The notes: generated from the letters alone by a model not told the origin. A DNA stretch of 64,000 bases from Mesorhizobium loti R88b (GCF_013170845.1 NZ_CP033367.1:3969001-4033000); one strand, 5' to 3'; shown: positions 18,101 through 26,583, numbered from the stretch's first letter. A program made the numbers and translations.

Positions 18101-18759
18101 GCGGCCCGCATTATCTCAGGCGCTTCCGCAAGGGGCCGGAGGCCGGCACGCATGTCGGAGAAGGCCACAAGGTGACCGCGACCGAGCTTGCCGACAATCT
18201 GCCCGATCCAGCACTTGGGGGATGGTCGACCCGCCCGGATCGAATTGCGATCCTGAGAAAACATCTGCGCGGCAAGGGGGCGGCCGCCATTGGTGCGGCC
18301 GCTGCAATCGATTTCGGCCAGGTCGATCTGCCCGGACCAACCGGCGAGGCCAACACGCTGTCGCTGTCGCCGCGCGGGCGGGTGCTGTGCCTTGGTCCCG
18401 ACGCTGACACGCTGCTCTCCCAGACGATCCAGGCGCTCGCCGCTGGCAATGCGGTGCTGGCCGTGGCTCCAGGGGGACCGGCTGCATTGTCGGCGCTGAC
18501 CGGCAAGGGACTGCCGCTGGCGGCCATAGATGGCCGGCCTGATCCGGTCGAGGCGCGCTCGCTGCGCGTCGATGTCGTGGCTTTCTCAGGCACACCCGAG
18601 GCGGCGCGCATCGTGCGCAGGGTCATCGCCGACAGGACTGGCCCGATCGTGCCGCTGGTCAGCGAGGTGCTCAACCCGGCCGCCTATGCGCATGAACGCG
18701 CTGTCTGCGTAGACACCACGGCGGCCGGCGGCAATGCCAGCCTGCTCGCCAGTGCCTGA
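15151..18759 (+). CDS. putA: bifunctional proline dehydrogenase / P5C dehydrogenase PutA
   Basis: A 1202-residue PutA. An N-terminal arm region is followed by the FAD proline dehydrogenase barrel (about 160-480; VKLSALHPRY, LNIDAEEADRL, RLVKGAYWDTEIKRAQ, ATHNAHT). The aldehyde dehydrogenase domain (about 540-1010) has SPWNFPLAIFTGQ, FTGSTEVAK, the base Glu in LIAETGGLN and the nucleophile Cys in GQRCSALR. The remaining 190 residues form the extra C-terminal domain of long PutAs. Together they convert proline to glutamate with channelling of P5C. There is no ribbon-helix-helix domain at the N terminus, in keeping with control by the divergent PutR. The frame is open further upstream, but the ATG at 15151 gives the family N terminus. 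Confidence 0.95.
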   Translation: MPLDAIRQQIRANYLPDEDEAVKRLAEATGLSARDRDAISARAADLVRAVRGSSDPRLMEVFLSAYGLSTKEGVALMCLAEALLRVPDTETMDDLIADKIAPHDWSAHSGGSSSIFVNASTWALMLTGRVLDEGEGGIEGTLRSMVRRLGEPVIRKAVAAAMREMGEQFVLGRTIAEAVKRGRPMIQKGYLYSFDMLGEAARTEADALRYHKAYADAISSLDSGSNGPDIRQNHGISVKLSALHPRYEVAQKEEMLPVMAERLLALALAARHSRMGLNIDAEEADRLDLSLDVIERVLADPELAGWNGFGVVVQAYGPRAAFAIDWLYALAKKYDRTIMVRLVKGAYWDTEIKRAQTLGLSGYPVFTRKANTDVSYMACAKKLLGMTDRIYPQFATHNAHTVAAILSMAGNRDSFEFQRLHGMGEGLHETVRKSEGTRCRIYAPVGAHSDLLAYLVRRLLENGANSSFVHQLTDEDVEPEDIARDPLKTIEDQGPAANPAIARPSQIFGAGRHNSKGFDITDTVTLAAIDKAKAAFAGSDRWHAKPITRAASYGKQRPIVNPAKPDEVVGTVSEAAAKQVATAVRFAVEAQPAWAKRPVAERAAILNRAADLYEANAVEFFALATREAGKSLADGVAEVREAVDFLRYYAAEAVNNEAGTEARGAIVCISPWNFPLAIFTGQIAAALVTGNSVIAKPAEQTPLIAFRAVELLREAGVPEDVIQLLPGDGPSVGGPLTADPRIAGVCFTGSTEVAKLIEKQLAETAAPDAMLIAETGGLNAMIVDSTALPEQAVRDILASAFQSAGQRCSALRVLYVQKDVEKKMLEMLKGAMEALNIGDPWLISTDVGPVIDDEAQSSIRDYCIRMGLQGRLIAKLEAPKDGRFVAPHVFRVKGIEEMDREVFGPVLHVASFDADKIDTVIAEINRKGYGLTFGLHTRIEGRVQHFVDGIHAGNIYVNRNQIGAVVGSQPFGGEGLSGTGPKAGGPHYLRRFRKGPEAGTHVGEGHKVTATELADNLPDPALGGWSTRPDRIAILRKHLRGKGAAAIGAAAAIDFGQVDLPGPTGEANTLSLSPRGRVLCLGPDADTLLSQTIQALAAGNAVLAVAPGGPAALSALTGKGLPLAAIDGRPDPVEARSLRVDVVAFSGTPEAARIVRRVIADRTGPIVPLVSEVLNPAAYAHERAVCVDTTAAGGNASLLASA

Positions 18760-18767
18760 TCCGACTT

Positions 18768-18868
18768 AGAGCAGTTCACCGTTTCATAGAAACGGCGAAC
18801 CGCTCTAACTCTTTGTTTAACGCAATTCCCGACGGAAAACCGTTTCACACTTTTCCTGGAATTGCTCT
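18768..18868. repeat. two-hairpin intergenic palindromic repeat
   Basis: A near-palindrome at 18768-18806 (AGAGCAGTTCACCGTTTC with GAAACGGCGAACCGCTCT, three-base loop) is followed by a second stem at 18822-18865 (GCAATTCC with GGAATTGC). It lies between the convergent putA and hmuQ-like genes and supplies the stop codon TAG of the latter. I recognise it as a type of repeat that is abundant between mesorhizobial genes; copy number must be counted in the genome. Confidence 0.75.
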
Positions 18869-19181
18869 ACGCGCCCTCGACGACGGAAAAGCCCTCGAAT
18901 TGCGGGTGGCCGAGATAGTGGACCTTGGTCGTGCCGACATTCCTGTGGGCGGCGCGGAAGTTTTCCGATTTGGTCCAGGCGATGAAATCGTCGTGGCTTG
19001 CCCACACCGTGTGGGAGGCAAACAGCGTGTAGCCCTCGGTCTCGTTGACCGAGCCACGCAGCAGGTGGAATTCGCGAAAACCCTTCATCTCGGCAAGGCT
19101 GGAGTCGCGGTTTTTCCACACGGCTTCGAAGTCAGCCTCCGAGCCGGTCTGTACCTTGAAGCGGTTCATGGCGATGTACAT
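18867..19181 (-). CDS. antibiotic biosynthesis monooxygenase-fold protein, probable heme-degrading HmuQ/HmuD type
   Basis: A 104-residue ferredoxin-like-fold monooxygenase of the ABM/IsdG family. Conserved NRF (Asn6), the W-x-x-x segment of VWKNRDSSL and ASHTVWASHDDFIAW with a candidate heme-ligand His fit IsdG-like heme-degrading enzymes such as HmuQ and HmuD of Bradyrhizobium. It would open the heme ring in the cytoplasm and release iron. It is the last gene of the hmuR strand, 53 bp behind tonB, which supports this role. The ATG at 19181 has AAAGGAA in front; a longer frame to 19238 lacks a site. Confidence 0.78.
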   Translation of the reverse strand: MYIAMNRFKVQTGSEADFEAVWKNRDSSLAEMKGFREFHLLRGSVNETEGYTLFASHTVWASHDDFIAWTKSENFRAAHRNVGTTKVHYLGHPQFEGFSVVEGA

Positions 19182-19234
19182 TGGGTTCCTTTCGGCTATT
19201 CGCGAGCGTTGATCTTGGGTAGTTGCTTGAGCTG

Positions 19235-20377
19235 TCAAGGCGAGAAGGGGCCGATTGGCGCTTTGAACCGCCAGTTCATCAGCCCGGTCTCGGGAGGAAT
19301 CGGCGGGAACGGTGCCTGTTTTCGCACAAGCTCCAAGGCGAATTGATCGAGTTCGGGCGAGCCTGAGCTTTTGGCAAGCTGCAGGTCGACAATGTTTCCA
19401 TTGGCGAGCACGACAAATGCCACCAACGCGTTGTTGCGGGCTGTCGTCTGTGCGGATTTCGATACGCGGCGATTGGCGCGAGCCAACTTGCTGGCTACCT
19501 CGCCGCTATAGCGGGATGCCGCCGCGTTCCCGGTATCGGCTTGCTTTCGGCCCTTGCTCGCAATTGCCGCCTTGATTTCTTTGCCGTCCGCTGTGCCGCG
19601 GTCCTCGTATGCTTCGTCTGCAGTTGCAGGGGCGGCTTCCGGGGTTGGCCTGGCACTTGGGATAGGCGGCTGCTCTGGAACGGCGACAGGCATCTCGATC
19701 GTTTCGGGCTCGGCGCTTGGCTGTGCCGGTTCGGCCTTGGCGGCCACGCTTTGATCATCGGGACGCGGAGTCGCCGCGACCAGTATGTCCGGCGTGACCG
19801 CTTGCTGTTTGACGGCTTCCGGCAAGGGCTTGGGCAGCGGCTTGGCTGCTTCGGGCTCGGGAGCCTGCTTCACGGCCTCCTGTGGAGGCTGCGAAGGTTT
19901 TGTCGGCTGCACCGGCCTGGGCGGCTTAGCGGGCTCCGGTTTGGCCGGCTGCGGATTCGGCACCAGTTGGACATTCACTGCCGCCGGGTCCTTGTCCAGC
20001 GCGCTGCCGGCGACCTTGTCTCCGGTCTGATCGCTGCCTTCGGACTGCATGGTGTCCTGGAAAGCGGATGTGCCGGCGGGCGAGATCAGAAACGCCGCCG
20101 CCACCGTGGCATGAAGCACGCAGGAGATAACGATCGCCGCTGTCCACTTGCCGCTCCCGGCAGACGGTCGCACAGGCGCGAGTCGCTCGGCCGGCGCTAT
20201 CGCCAGCTCGCTGCCAGCGTCGGGGAGGGGACTGATTTCCTGCATGTCGAGGGCGGGAAACTGCAGCGAGGCGCGTTGACTTGTCAAATCAAGATCGGTT
20301 GCCTCAAGCGGCAACCAATCGAAGCCGGTCAGCGGCCCGGCCACGGTCTTTCCCGGGAATGGGCGATGCAGTCCCAC
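19235..20377 (-). CDS. tonB: TonB-family energy transducer of the heme locus
   Basis: A 380-residue TonB-like protein. A cytoplasmic N terminus of about 75 residues is followed by one membrane segment (about 79-98, AAIVISCVLHATVAAAFLI). A proline-rich, Lys/Glu-rich periplasmic spacer runs from about 130 to 270 (PAKPEPAKPPRP and similar), and a C-terminal TonB domain (about 300-375) contains FVVLANGNIVDLQLAKSSG. It would pass proton-motive force to the outer-membrane receptor HmuR. The start is taken as GTG 20377, one base after the upstream stop, but the ribosome site is weak and a Met at residue 45 is an alternative. Confidence 0.85.
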   Translation of the reverse strand: MGLHRPFPGKTVAGPLTGFDWLPLEATDLDLTSQRASLQFPALDMQEISPLPDAGSELAIAPAERLAPVRPSAGSGKWTAAIVISCVLHATVAAAFLISPAGTSAFQDTMQSEGSDQTGDKVAGSALDKDPAAVNVQLVPNPQPAKPEPAKPPRPVQPTKPSQPPQEAVKQAPEPEAAKPLPKPLPEAVKQQAVTPDILVAATPRPDDQSVAAKAEPAQPSAEPETIEMPVAVPEQPPIPSARPTPEAAPATADEAYEDRGTADGKEIKAAIASKGRKQADTGNAAASRYSGEVASKLARANRRVSKSAQTTARNNALVAFVVLANGNIVDLQLAKSSGSPELDQFALELVRKQAPFPPIPPETGLMNWRFKAPIGPFSP

Positions 20378-20378
20378 T

Positions 20379-20822
20379 TCAGACGCCGAAAGCGATACCG
20401 GTCTTGGTGTCGGTCTTCAGCTTGCGCATGCAGGCACTCGGTTCGACACCGGTGCCGGCGCATTCGGTTGCGCTGTTGATCAGCACGCGGCTGACCTTGG
20501 TGCAGTCGGTGCCGGCGAGATCGAAGCGCGTCACCTTGGTCTTGCCGGCCGGCAGGTCCTTGAAGTCGAGCGCGGTCAGCCGGTCGACAATGCCGGCCTC
20601 GTTGAACAGCGCGATCTCGAACGCCGCCTTGGACAGGTCGGCGCCGAGGCTGTTGTTGACCAGGAACGTCAGCCGGCACCCTTTGTCGGATGGTTGCGCG
20701 GCGTTGAGTTCGAGGGTCAGCGCGGGGATCGGTGCGGACTCTTCAGCCCACGCCGGAACCATCGCCAGCGACATCGCAAACGTCGAGGTCAGCAGACGAA
20801 GGGATGTCGTCAAGCTCTTCAT
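20379..20822 (-). CDS. small secreted protein of unknown function in the heme operon
   Basis: A 147-residue protein with a signal peptide (about 1-27, cleavage after AWA). The mature part has four cysteines (in KGCRL, TDCTK, TECAG, SACMR) and a beta-rich pattern. I do not recognise a named domain, but proteins of this kind often sit between hmuR and tonB in rhizobial heme loci. Its gene begins within the hmuR stop (TGATGATTATG): the ATG at 20822 has GGAGG at nine bases, while the ATG at 20828 overlaps the stop but has only three-base spacing. Translation is therefore coupled to the receptor. A role in periplasmic heme handling is inferred from position only. Confidence 0.72.
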   Translation of the reverse strand: MKSLTTSLRLLTSTFAMSLAMVPAWAEESAPIPALTLELNAAQPSDKGCRLTFLVNNSLGADLSKAAFEIALFNEAGIVDRLTALDFKDLPAGKTKVTRFDLAGTDCTKVSRVLINSATECAGTGVEPSACMRKLKTDTKTGIAFGV

Positions 20823-20827
20823 AATCA

Positions 20828-23071
20828 TCAGCCTCCAAATCGCATTGTTGCCGCCAGCTTCAACGTTATGCCGGGCTCGTAGGCCGCGAATGTCGACTGG
20901 GCGCCGGGCGTCGTGGCCGGGACGACGTTGAGCGCATTGGCATATTTGACGTCGAACAGATTGTCGGCGCGGAAATCGATCTTCAGATTGTCCGTCGCCT
21001 GGTAGCTGGCGAAGGCGTTGACGAGCGTGTAGTCGTCGGCGATCGGATTGCCCTTCGGCTTGCCGTTGTACTGCACTTCGCCGCCGACGGTCAGCTTGTC
21101 CTCGAGGAAGCGCAGGCCGAGCTGGGCGGTGACCTGTGAGGAGGGGATGGTGAGCAGTTCCCCGCGCACTCCGGCATAGGACATGGTGTGGCCGTTGGTG
21201 ATCGAAGCGGAAAGCCCCGCATAGCCCCATCCGGCATCGTAGACGCTTTCGATCTCAATGCCGTTGATCTTGGCCTTGGCGAAATTCTGATACTGGAAGC
21301 AGATCGGGATGTACCCTGGATTGCTTCCCAACTGGCTAAAATCAACCGGGCAGGCGCTTGCGGGGTTCGTGAATGACGCGGGGAAAGACACGCCCTGGAT
21401 GTAGTCATCCACGTCATTGTTGAAATAGGCCGCCTTGATACGAAGCGCGTCGCCGGCCTCGAAAATATCGTTCTGTTTGTAGTTGATGCCAGCCTCGACT
21501 GTTTTGCCGGTTTCGGGCTTGAGGTTCGGATTGGGCAGGAACGGGAAGGTGACGCCCGCGGGGTGGCGGCCGCTGATCAGCGTTTCCGTCAGCGACGGAG
21601 AGCGATAGCCCTCGGCGTAGGTGCCGTAGAATTGCAGCCCATCGAGGCCCGCGCTTTCAAATGGCGTGACACCGACGGTGATGCGCGGCGACAGCCGGTC
21701 GCCCGATGTCTCGTGGTTGCTGTCCTTGAGGCTGTAATTGTCGTAACGCAGCCCGGCTATGACTTCGAGCCATTCCCAGCTGAGCTTGTCCTGGACATAG
21801 GCGCCGGAAACATTGCGCTTGCCGGAAGGCGTGTAGAAGCTGTCGCCACCGGCGGCACCACCGGTCTTGACGTCGTCACCCACCCAGTCGCCGCCATAGG
21901 TCAGCTCGTGCGCGATGCCGGCGGTCTCGAACCGCGATGTGTTCCAGATGTCGATTGAGGTCGTGCCGACATAGAACGTCGACTGCGAACCCGCCGGCAG
22001 GATCACCGGCAGACCGGTCGAAGGATTAAACCGGGACTGGGGGACAAGCGTGGTCAGATCAAGATTGGTCTTGTTGTACGAGGTGTTGATATGAAGATCG
22101 AGCCAGCTCTTGTCTTCGTCCGTGATGTTGTAGCGGGCTGTGAAGGTGTTCGACTTCAAGTCGACGTCATTGACCGGGATGCCGCCGGTGATTTCATTCC
22201 AGCCATCGCTTGAACCGACCCAGCCAAGCTTCAATTCGCTGTTCTCGGTTGGGCGAATGCTGGTCTTGAGCATGCCGCTCAGCACGTCGAAGCCGGTGCC
22301 TTTGACGGTGTTGCCGCCGCCGTCCTTGTAGTCGTCATAGTTGCGGTAGACGATGTTGCCGAGCACATCCCAGTTCTCGTTGACGCGATAGGCGCCCGTA
22401 GCGCTGGTGGTCCAGCCCTTGCCGTTGCTCTCATAGCGGCCGGTTACCGAAGCGCCCCATGTTTCTTCCGGCTTGAGGAAGTCCGCGGCATCCTTAATGT
22501 CGAAGAAGACGACGCCGCCGATGGCGCCCGAGCCATAGGTGTTGGCGACAGGACCCCGGATCACATCGACGGATTTGATCAGCTCGGGATCGATGTAGAA
22601 GGTCGACTGGGTGCCGTGGTCGGAGCGCTGGAAATCCTGGCGCGCGCCGTCGACGATGACCGCGACGCGGCCGAAATCCTGCAGGCCGCGAATGTTGATG
22701 CTGGTGCTGACGCGCCTGGCGTCGGCTTGTGCCGCGACACCGGGTACACCGAACAGCATCTCGTTGGGCGTCGTCGCCATGCGGCGGTCGAGCTGTTCCT
22801 TGTCGAGATGGCTGGCCGACGCCAGTGATTCGATCGCCGTCTCGCCGGTGCGGCTGATGACGAGAATCTTGTCGAGCAGCGTCGCACCTGCCGGGGCGGC
22901 TTTCTTCTCATCAGCCTTCTTCGATTGATCCGTCTGCTGGCCTGCCGGCTGCGTTGCCTGCTGTGCGTGAGCTGATGGCGCAGACAAGGCGATTGCCGCC
23001 ACGCTTGCCAACAAAGCCGCCGCGCCGCTCACCATCGGCTGGCCGCGCCGTTCCCAAATCATCAACCCCAT
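20828..23071 (-). CDS. hmuR: TonB-dependent heme/hemoglobin receptor
   Basis: A 747-residue outer-membrane receptor: signal peptide (about 13-36, ending AHA), a TonB-box region, plug domain (about 70-190, with RVSTSINIRGLQDFGRVAV and the GAIGGVV turn), then a 22-strand barrel. The heme-receptor landmarks are YRSPSLTE (the FRAP-box position) followed by NPNLKPETG (the NPNL box). It brings heme across the outer membrane using TonB, whose gene is two genes downstream. The divergent hmuP and a candidate iron-box lie upstream, so it is probably iron regulated. The length is usual for the hemoglobin/transferrin/lactoferrin receptor family. Confidence 0.92.
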   Translation of the reverse strand: MGLMIWERRGQPMVSGAAALLASVAAIALSAPSAHAQQATQPAGQQTDQSKKADEKKAAPAGATLLDKILVISRTGETAIESLASASHLDKEQLDRRMATTPNEMLFGVPGVAAQADARRVSTSINIRGLQDFGRVAVIVDGARQDFQRSDHGTQSTFYIDPELIKSVDVIRGPVANTYGSGAIGGVVFFDIKDAADFLKPEETWGASVTGRYESNGKGWTTSATGAYRVNENWDVLGNIVYRNYDDYKDGGGNTVKGTGFDVLSGMLKTSIRPTENSELKLGWVGSSDGWNEITGGIPVNDVDLKSNTFTARYNITDEDKSWLDLHINTSYNKTNLDLTTLVPQSRFNPSTGLPVILPAGSQSTFYVGTTSIDIWNTSRFETAGIAHELTYGGDWVGDDVKTGGAAGGDSFYTPSGKRNVSGAYVQDKLSWEWLEVIAGLRYDNYSLKDSNHETSGDRLSPRITVGVTPFESAGLDGLQFYGTYAEGYRSPSLTETLISGRHPAGVTFPFLPNPNLKPETGKTVEAGINYKQNDIFEAGDALRIKAAYFNNDVDDYIQGVSFPASFTNPASACPVDFSQLGSNPGYIPICFQYQNFAKAKINGIEIESVYDAGWGYAGLSASITNGHTMSYAGVRGELLTIPSSQVTAQLGLRFLEDKLTVGGEVQYNGKPKGNPIADDYTLVNAFASYQATDNLKIDFRADNLFDVKYANALNVVPATTPGAQSTFAAYEPGITLKLAATMRFGG

Positions 23072-23192
23072 GCCCCAACTCCAGAATTCCAGGTTTCGTG
23101 CTGGCTGGCGCGGGGCTCGCTGGCATTTTTGATCGTGTCCGGCGTCTTAAATGTTGACTCATTTAATCCGGTATTGCACTGACTAATAAACA

Positions 23193-23207
23193 TGATTATT
23201 CAAGTCA
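23193..23207. promoter_or_regulatory. candidate iron-responsive operator (TGA-N9-TCA) in the hmuR-hmuP gap
   Basis: The 200-bp divergent gap is AT-rich and holds TGATTATTCAAGTCA, which fits the TGA-N9-TCA pattern of the rhizobial IRO box bound by RirA. RirA is encoded 4 kb away. The pattern is short, so chance occurrence is possible; position between two heme-uptake operons is the main support. Confidence 0.4.
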
Positions 23208-23271
23208 AGAAATGAATCGGATCTTCGCAGCGCCCAGCCAGACGCCCGGCACAGGAAAGGGATCGACCCAG

Positions 23272-23481
23272 ATGAACACCCACAATCCCAATGACTTTCG
23301 CTACCGCGTCCGCCGTTCCGACGATGCCGCCGTCACCCGTTTCGATCGGGTTCCGCTGGCGGTCAGAACATTGTCCAGCAACACGCTGTTCCAGGGCGAG
23401 CACGAGATCGGCATCGAGCATCATGGCGCGCTCTACCGGCTCAAGATCACCCGCCAGGGCAAGCTCATTCTCAACAAGTAA
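23272..23481 (+). CDS. hmuP: hemin uptake protein HmuP (HemP family)
   Basis: A 69-residue small protein with the HemP core: NTLFQGEHEIGIEHHGALYRLKITRQGKLILNK closes the frame, with the typical LxxNT and YRLxxTRxGKLIL pattern. In Bradyrhizobium HmuP is a co-activator of hmuR expression together with Irr. Its place here, divergent from hmuR and first in front of hmuS, is the expected one. The ATG at 23272 has GGAAAGGGA upstream; an in-frame ATG at 23212 would add 20 residues. Confidence 0.88.
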   Translation: MNTHNPNDFRYRVRRSDDAAVTRFDRVPLAVRTLSSNTLFQGEHEIGIEHHGALYRLKITRQGKLILNK

Positions 23482-23504
23482 GGCAAGGCAGTTAGGGACG
23501 AGAC

Positions 23505-24566
23505 ATGGACCAGCGCGTAAAACCCGCCCCGCATGAAATCCGGCGGGCACGGACGGAAAATCCGAAAACGCGCGAGCGTGACCTGGCTGCCCAACTTGGC
23601 ATTTCGGAAGCCGAGCTGGTCGCCGCGCATTGCGGCGACGGCGTTGTCCGCGTCGAACCGCGCGTCAACGATCTCTTGACCGGCCTCGAAGCCGTCGGTG
23701 AGGTGATGGCGCTGACCCGCAACGAAAGCGCCGTGCACGAAAAGATCGGCGTTTACGACAAGGTCGTCACCGGCAACCACAATGCCATGGTGCTTGGCGA
23801 GAACATCGACCTGCGCATCTTCCCGAAGGCCTGGGCACATGGCTTTGCTGTGGAAAAGCGCGATGGCGACGAGATCCGCCGCAGCCTGCAGTTTTTCGAT
23901 GCGGCGGGCGAGGCGGTGCACAAAGTGCATCTGCGGCCGGCGTCCAGTCTCTATGCCTACCAGAAGCTGGTTGCCTCGCTGGAATCGTCCAACCAGGAAC
24001 CGACGGTCGACATTTCAGGCCAAGGCTTCGACGATGAGGGCGAGGCCACGGCGACAACCGCCAACCTTGACGATCTGCGTGATCGCTGGAGCCGGCTGAC
24101 CGACGTGCACCAGTTCTTCGGCATGCTGAAGACGCTGAAGCTCAGCCGCCGCCAGGCGGTGCGCATGGTGGGAACGGATTATGCTTGGCTGCTCGACAAT
24201 GACGCGGTCCGCGCCATGTTCCATCACGCTGCTGAAGGCGAGATGCCGATCATGTGCTTCGTCGGAAACCGCGGCTGCATCCAGATCCATTCCGGGCCGG
24301 TCAAGTCGATCAAGCCGATGGGGCCGTGGATCAACGTGCTGGACGAGACCTTCCACCTGCACCTGCGGACCGACCACATCCATGAAGTCTGGGCGGTGCG
24401 CAAGCCGACCAAGGATGGCCATGTGACCTCGCTCGAGGTCTACGCCGCGAACGGCGAGATGATCATCCAGTTCTTCGGCAAACGCCACGAAGGCGAAAGC
24501 GAGCGCGACGACTGGCGCTTCCTGGTCGAGAACCTGCCGCGCATCCCGAACCCGACGGCAGCCTGA
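23505..24566 (+). CDS. hmuS: hemin-degrading/transport factor HmuS
   Basis: A 353-residue HemS/ChuS-type protein made of two similar halves. The N-terminal RARTENPKTRERDLAAQLGISEAEL and the internal repeat near residue 195 are family features, as are FVGNRGCIQIHSGPV and the C-terminal FFGKRHEGESE. Cytoplasmic proteins of this family take heme from the ABC importer and store or degrade it. It lies 23 bp behind hmuP and 11 bp before hmuT, in one operon. Confidence 0.92.
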   Translation: MDQRVKPAPHEIRRARTENPKTRERDLAAQLGISEAELVAAHCGDGVVRVEPRVNDLLTGLEAVGEVMALTRNESAVHEKIGVYDKVVTGNHNAMVLGENIDLRIFPKAWAHGFAVEKRDGDEIRRSLQFFDAAGEAVHKVHLRPASSLYAYQKLVASLESSNQEPTVDISGQGFDDEGEATATTANLDDLRDRWSRLTDVHQFFGMLKTLKLSRRQAVRMVGTDYAWLLDNDAVRAMFHHAAEGEMPIMCFVGNRGCIQIHSGPVKSIKPMGPWINVLDETFHLHLRTDHIHEVWAVRKPTKDGHVTSLEVYAANGEMIIQFFGKRHEGESERDDWRFLVENLPRIPNPTAA

Positions 24567-24577
24567 GGAACAAAACG

Positions 24578-25474
24578 ATGTCTTTTCTTTCGAAATCGCC
24601 GACCATGCGTGGCGCAATGGTCGGCCTTTCCCTCGTTGTTGCCATGCTGCAGCCGGCTGCCGCCACTGAAGGCGTCTCGATTTTCACGGACACCTCGAAG
24701 ATCGTCGCCATAGGCGGTTCGATCACCGAGATCGTCTATGCGCTTGGCGAGGAGAAGCATCTGGTGGCGCGCGACTCCAGCAGCCGTTATCCGAAGGCGG
24801 CGCTCGACCTGCCCGATGTCGGTTATATGCGCGCGCTGTCACCGGAAGGTGTGCTGTCGGTCAATCCGACCGGCATCCTGGCGCTGCACGGCAGCGGTCC
24901 GAAGGAAGCCGTCGACGTGCTGAAGAAGAGCAGCGTTCCGTTCATCGAAGTGCCCGAGCATTATAGCCACGAAGGCATCCTCGAGAAGGTCCGCATCGTC
25001 GGCAAGGCGCTCGGCGTCGATGCCAAGGCCGAGGTCTTGGCCAAGGAGCTCGATGCCAAGCTGACATCAGCCGAAAAGCAGACCGCCTCGATCAAGGAGC
25101 GCAAGCGCATCCTGTTTGTGCTGTCGATACAGGGCGGCAAGATCCTGGCAGCGGGCAGCGAAACTGCGGCCGACGGCATGGTCAAGCTGGCGGGCGGGGT
25201 CAATGCCGTCGAAGGTTTCTCCGGCTACAAGCAGATGTCCGATGAGGCTATTATCACCGCCAGGCCGGACGTGATCCTGATGATGAGCAATGCCGGACCG
25301 CCGGTGTCGGACGACGAACTGTTCGGCAATCCGTCGGTCGCCTCGACGCCGGCCGGAACCGCGCGCAAGGTGATCCGCATCGATGGCAGCTATCTGCTCG
25401 GCTTCGGGCCGCGCACGGCTGAAGCCATCCACGACCTTGCCGTCTCGCTCTATGGCGCTGAAGTCACGGACTGA
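24578..25474 (+). CDS. hmuT: heme ABC transporter periplasmic binding protein
   Basis: A 298-residue cluster 8/9 (BtuF-like) binding protein with a signal peptide (about 1-29, ending AAA). The two-lobed pattern begins with IVAIGGSITEIVYALGEEKHLVARD and includes the PDVGYMR loop with the heme-ligand Tyr position. It carries heme from HmuR to the inner-membrane importer HmuUV. GAGGA lies eight bases before the ATG; hmuU follows after five bases. Confidence 0.92.
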   Translation: MSFLSKSPTMRGAMVGLSLVVAMLQPAAATEGVSIFTDTSKIVAIGGSITEIVYALGEEKHLVARDSSSRYPKAALDLPDVGYMRALSPEGVLSVNPTGILALHGSGPKEAVDVLKKSSVPFIEVPEHYSHEGILEKVRIVGKALGVDAKAEVLAKELDAKLTSAEKQTASIKERKRILFVLSIQGGKILAAGSETAADGMVKLAGGVNAVEGFSGYKQMSDEAIITARPDVILMMSNAGPPVSDDELFGNPSVASTPAGTARKVIRIDGSYLLGFGPRTAEAIHDLAVSLYGAEVTD

Positions 25475-25479
25475 GCATC

Positions 25480-26583
25480 ATGGTCGATCAATCGATCGCC
25501 GGCCCGGTGAAGGTGATGGCGAGTGCATCTGAAGGCGACCGCTCGGGTCGCGCCCGCATCGTCATCCTTTATCTGTGCCTGGGGCTTGCCGCCGCCGTGC
25601 TCTTGTCGCTCACATCAGGGGCATCGGATGCCTCGGCCGTCAACGTTCTCAAGGACTGGCTGCTTGGAGCCGTTCCCCGTGATGCAGCGCTGAGCGCCCG
25701 TGACAGCCTGATCGTCTACGACATCCGCTTGCCGCGCGTCATCCTCGGCATGCTGGTCGGCGCTGCGCTCGCGGTATCGGGCGCCGTCATGCAGGGATTG
25801 TTCCGCAATCCGCTGGCCGATCCCGGCCTGATCGGCGTTTCCGCCGGCTCCAGCCTTGGCGCGGTGGCCGTCATCGTGCTCGGCACCACGGTGCTGGCGC
25901 CGGTAACGGCCTTGTCCGGCGCGCTTGCACTGCCGCTGGCCGCCTTCTTCGGCGGCTTTGCCACGACAATGGTGCTCTATCAGGTCGCCACGCGACGCGG
26001 GCAAACCTCGGTTGCCACCATGCTGTTCGCGGGCATCGCGCTGGCAGCACTTGCCATCGCGCTGACCGGCATCCTCATTTTCATGGCGGATGATCGCCAA
26101 TTGCGCGACCTGACCTTCTGGCAATTGGGGTCGCTCGGTGGCGCAACCTGGCAGAAGATCGGTTCTGTCGGGCCGATCATCATAGTGGCAATGGCGGCGA
26201 TGCCGTTCCTGTCGCGGGGCCTCAACGCGCTGGCGCTGGGCGAGGCGACCGCTGGCCATCTCGGCATTCCGGTTCAGCGGCTGAAGTACACGGCCATCAT
26301 CGGTGTCTCGGCCGCGGTCGGTGCATCCGTCGCCGTCAGCGGCGGCATCGGCTTCGTCGGCATCGTCGTGCCGCATCTGCTGCGCCTGCTGATCGGTCCG
26401 GACAACCGTTATCTGCTGCCGGCCTCGGCGCTGCTCGGGGCCTCGCTGCTGCTTCTGGCGGATGCGGTCGCCCGCACCATCGTGGCGCCGGCCGAACTGC
26501 CGATCGGCATCGTCACCGCGATTGCTGGCGCGCCGTTCTTCCTGTGGATCCTGCTGCGCAAACGCGGCGTGGTTGATCTGTGA
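25480..26583 (+). CDS. hmuU: heme ABC transporter permease
   Basis: A 367-residue FecCD-family permease with about ten membrane helices, the first at residues 27-47. The segment LPRVILGMLVGAALAVSGAVMQ and the coupling region GFVGIVVPHLLRLLIGPDNR are family hallmarks. With HmuV it forms the inner-membrane heme importer. The N terminus before the first helix is about 25 residues longer than in many relatives, and an internal Met at residue 13 could be the real start. Confidence 0.92.
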   Translation: MVDQSIAGPVKVMASASEGDRSGRARIVILYLCLGLAAAVLLSLTSGASDASAVNVLKDWLLGAVPRDAALSARDSLIVYDIRLPRVILGMLVGAALAVSGAVMQGLFRNPLADPGLIGVSAGSSLGAVAVIVLGTTVLAPVTALSGALALPLAAFFGGFATTMVLYQVATRRGQTSVATMLFAGIALAALAIALTGILIFMADDRQLRDLTFWQLGSLGGATWQKIGSVGPIIIVAMAAMPFLSRGLNALALGEATAGHLGIPVQRLKYTAIIGVSAAVGASVAVSGGIGFVGIVVPHLLRLLIGPDNRYLLPASALLGASLLLLADAVARTIVAPAELPIGIVTAIAGAPFFLWILLRKRGVVDL

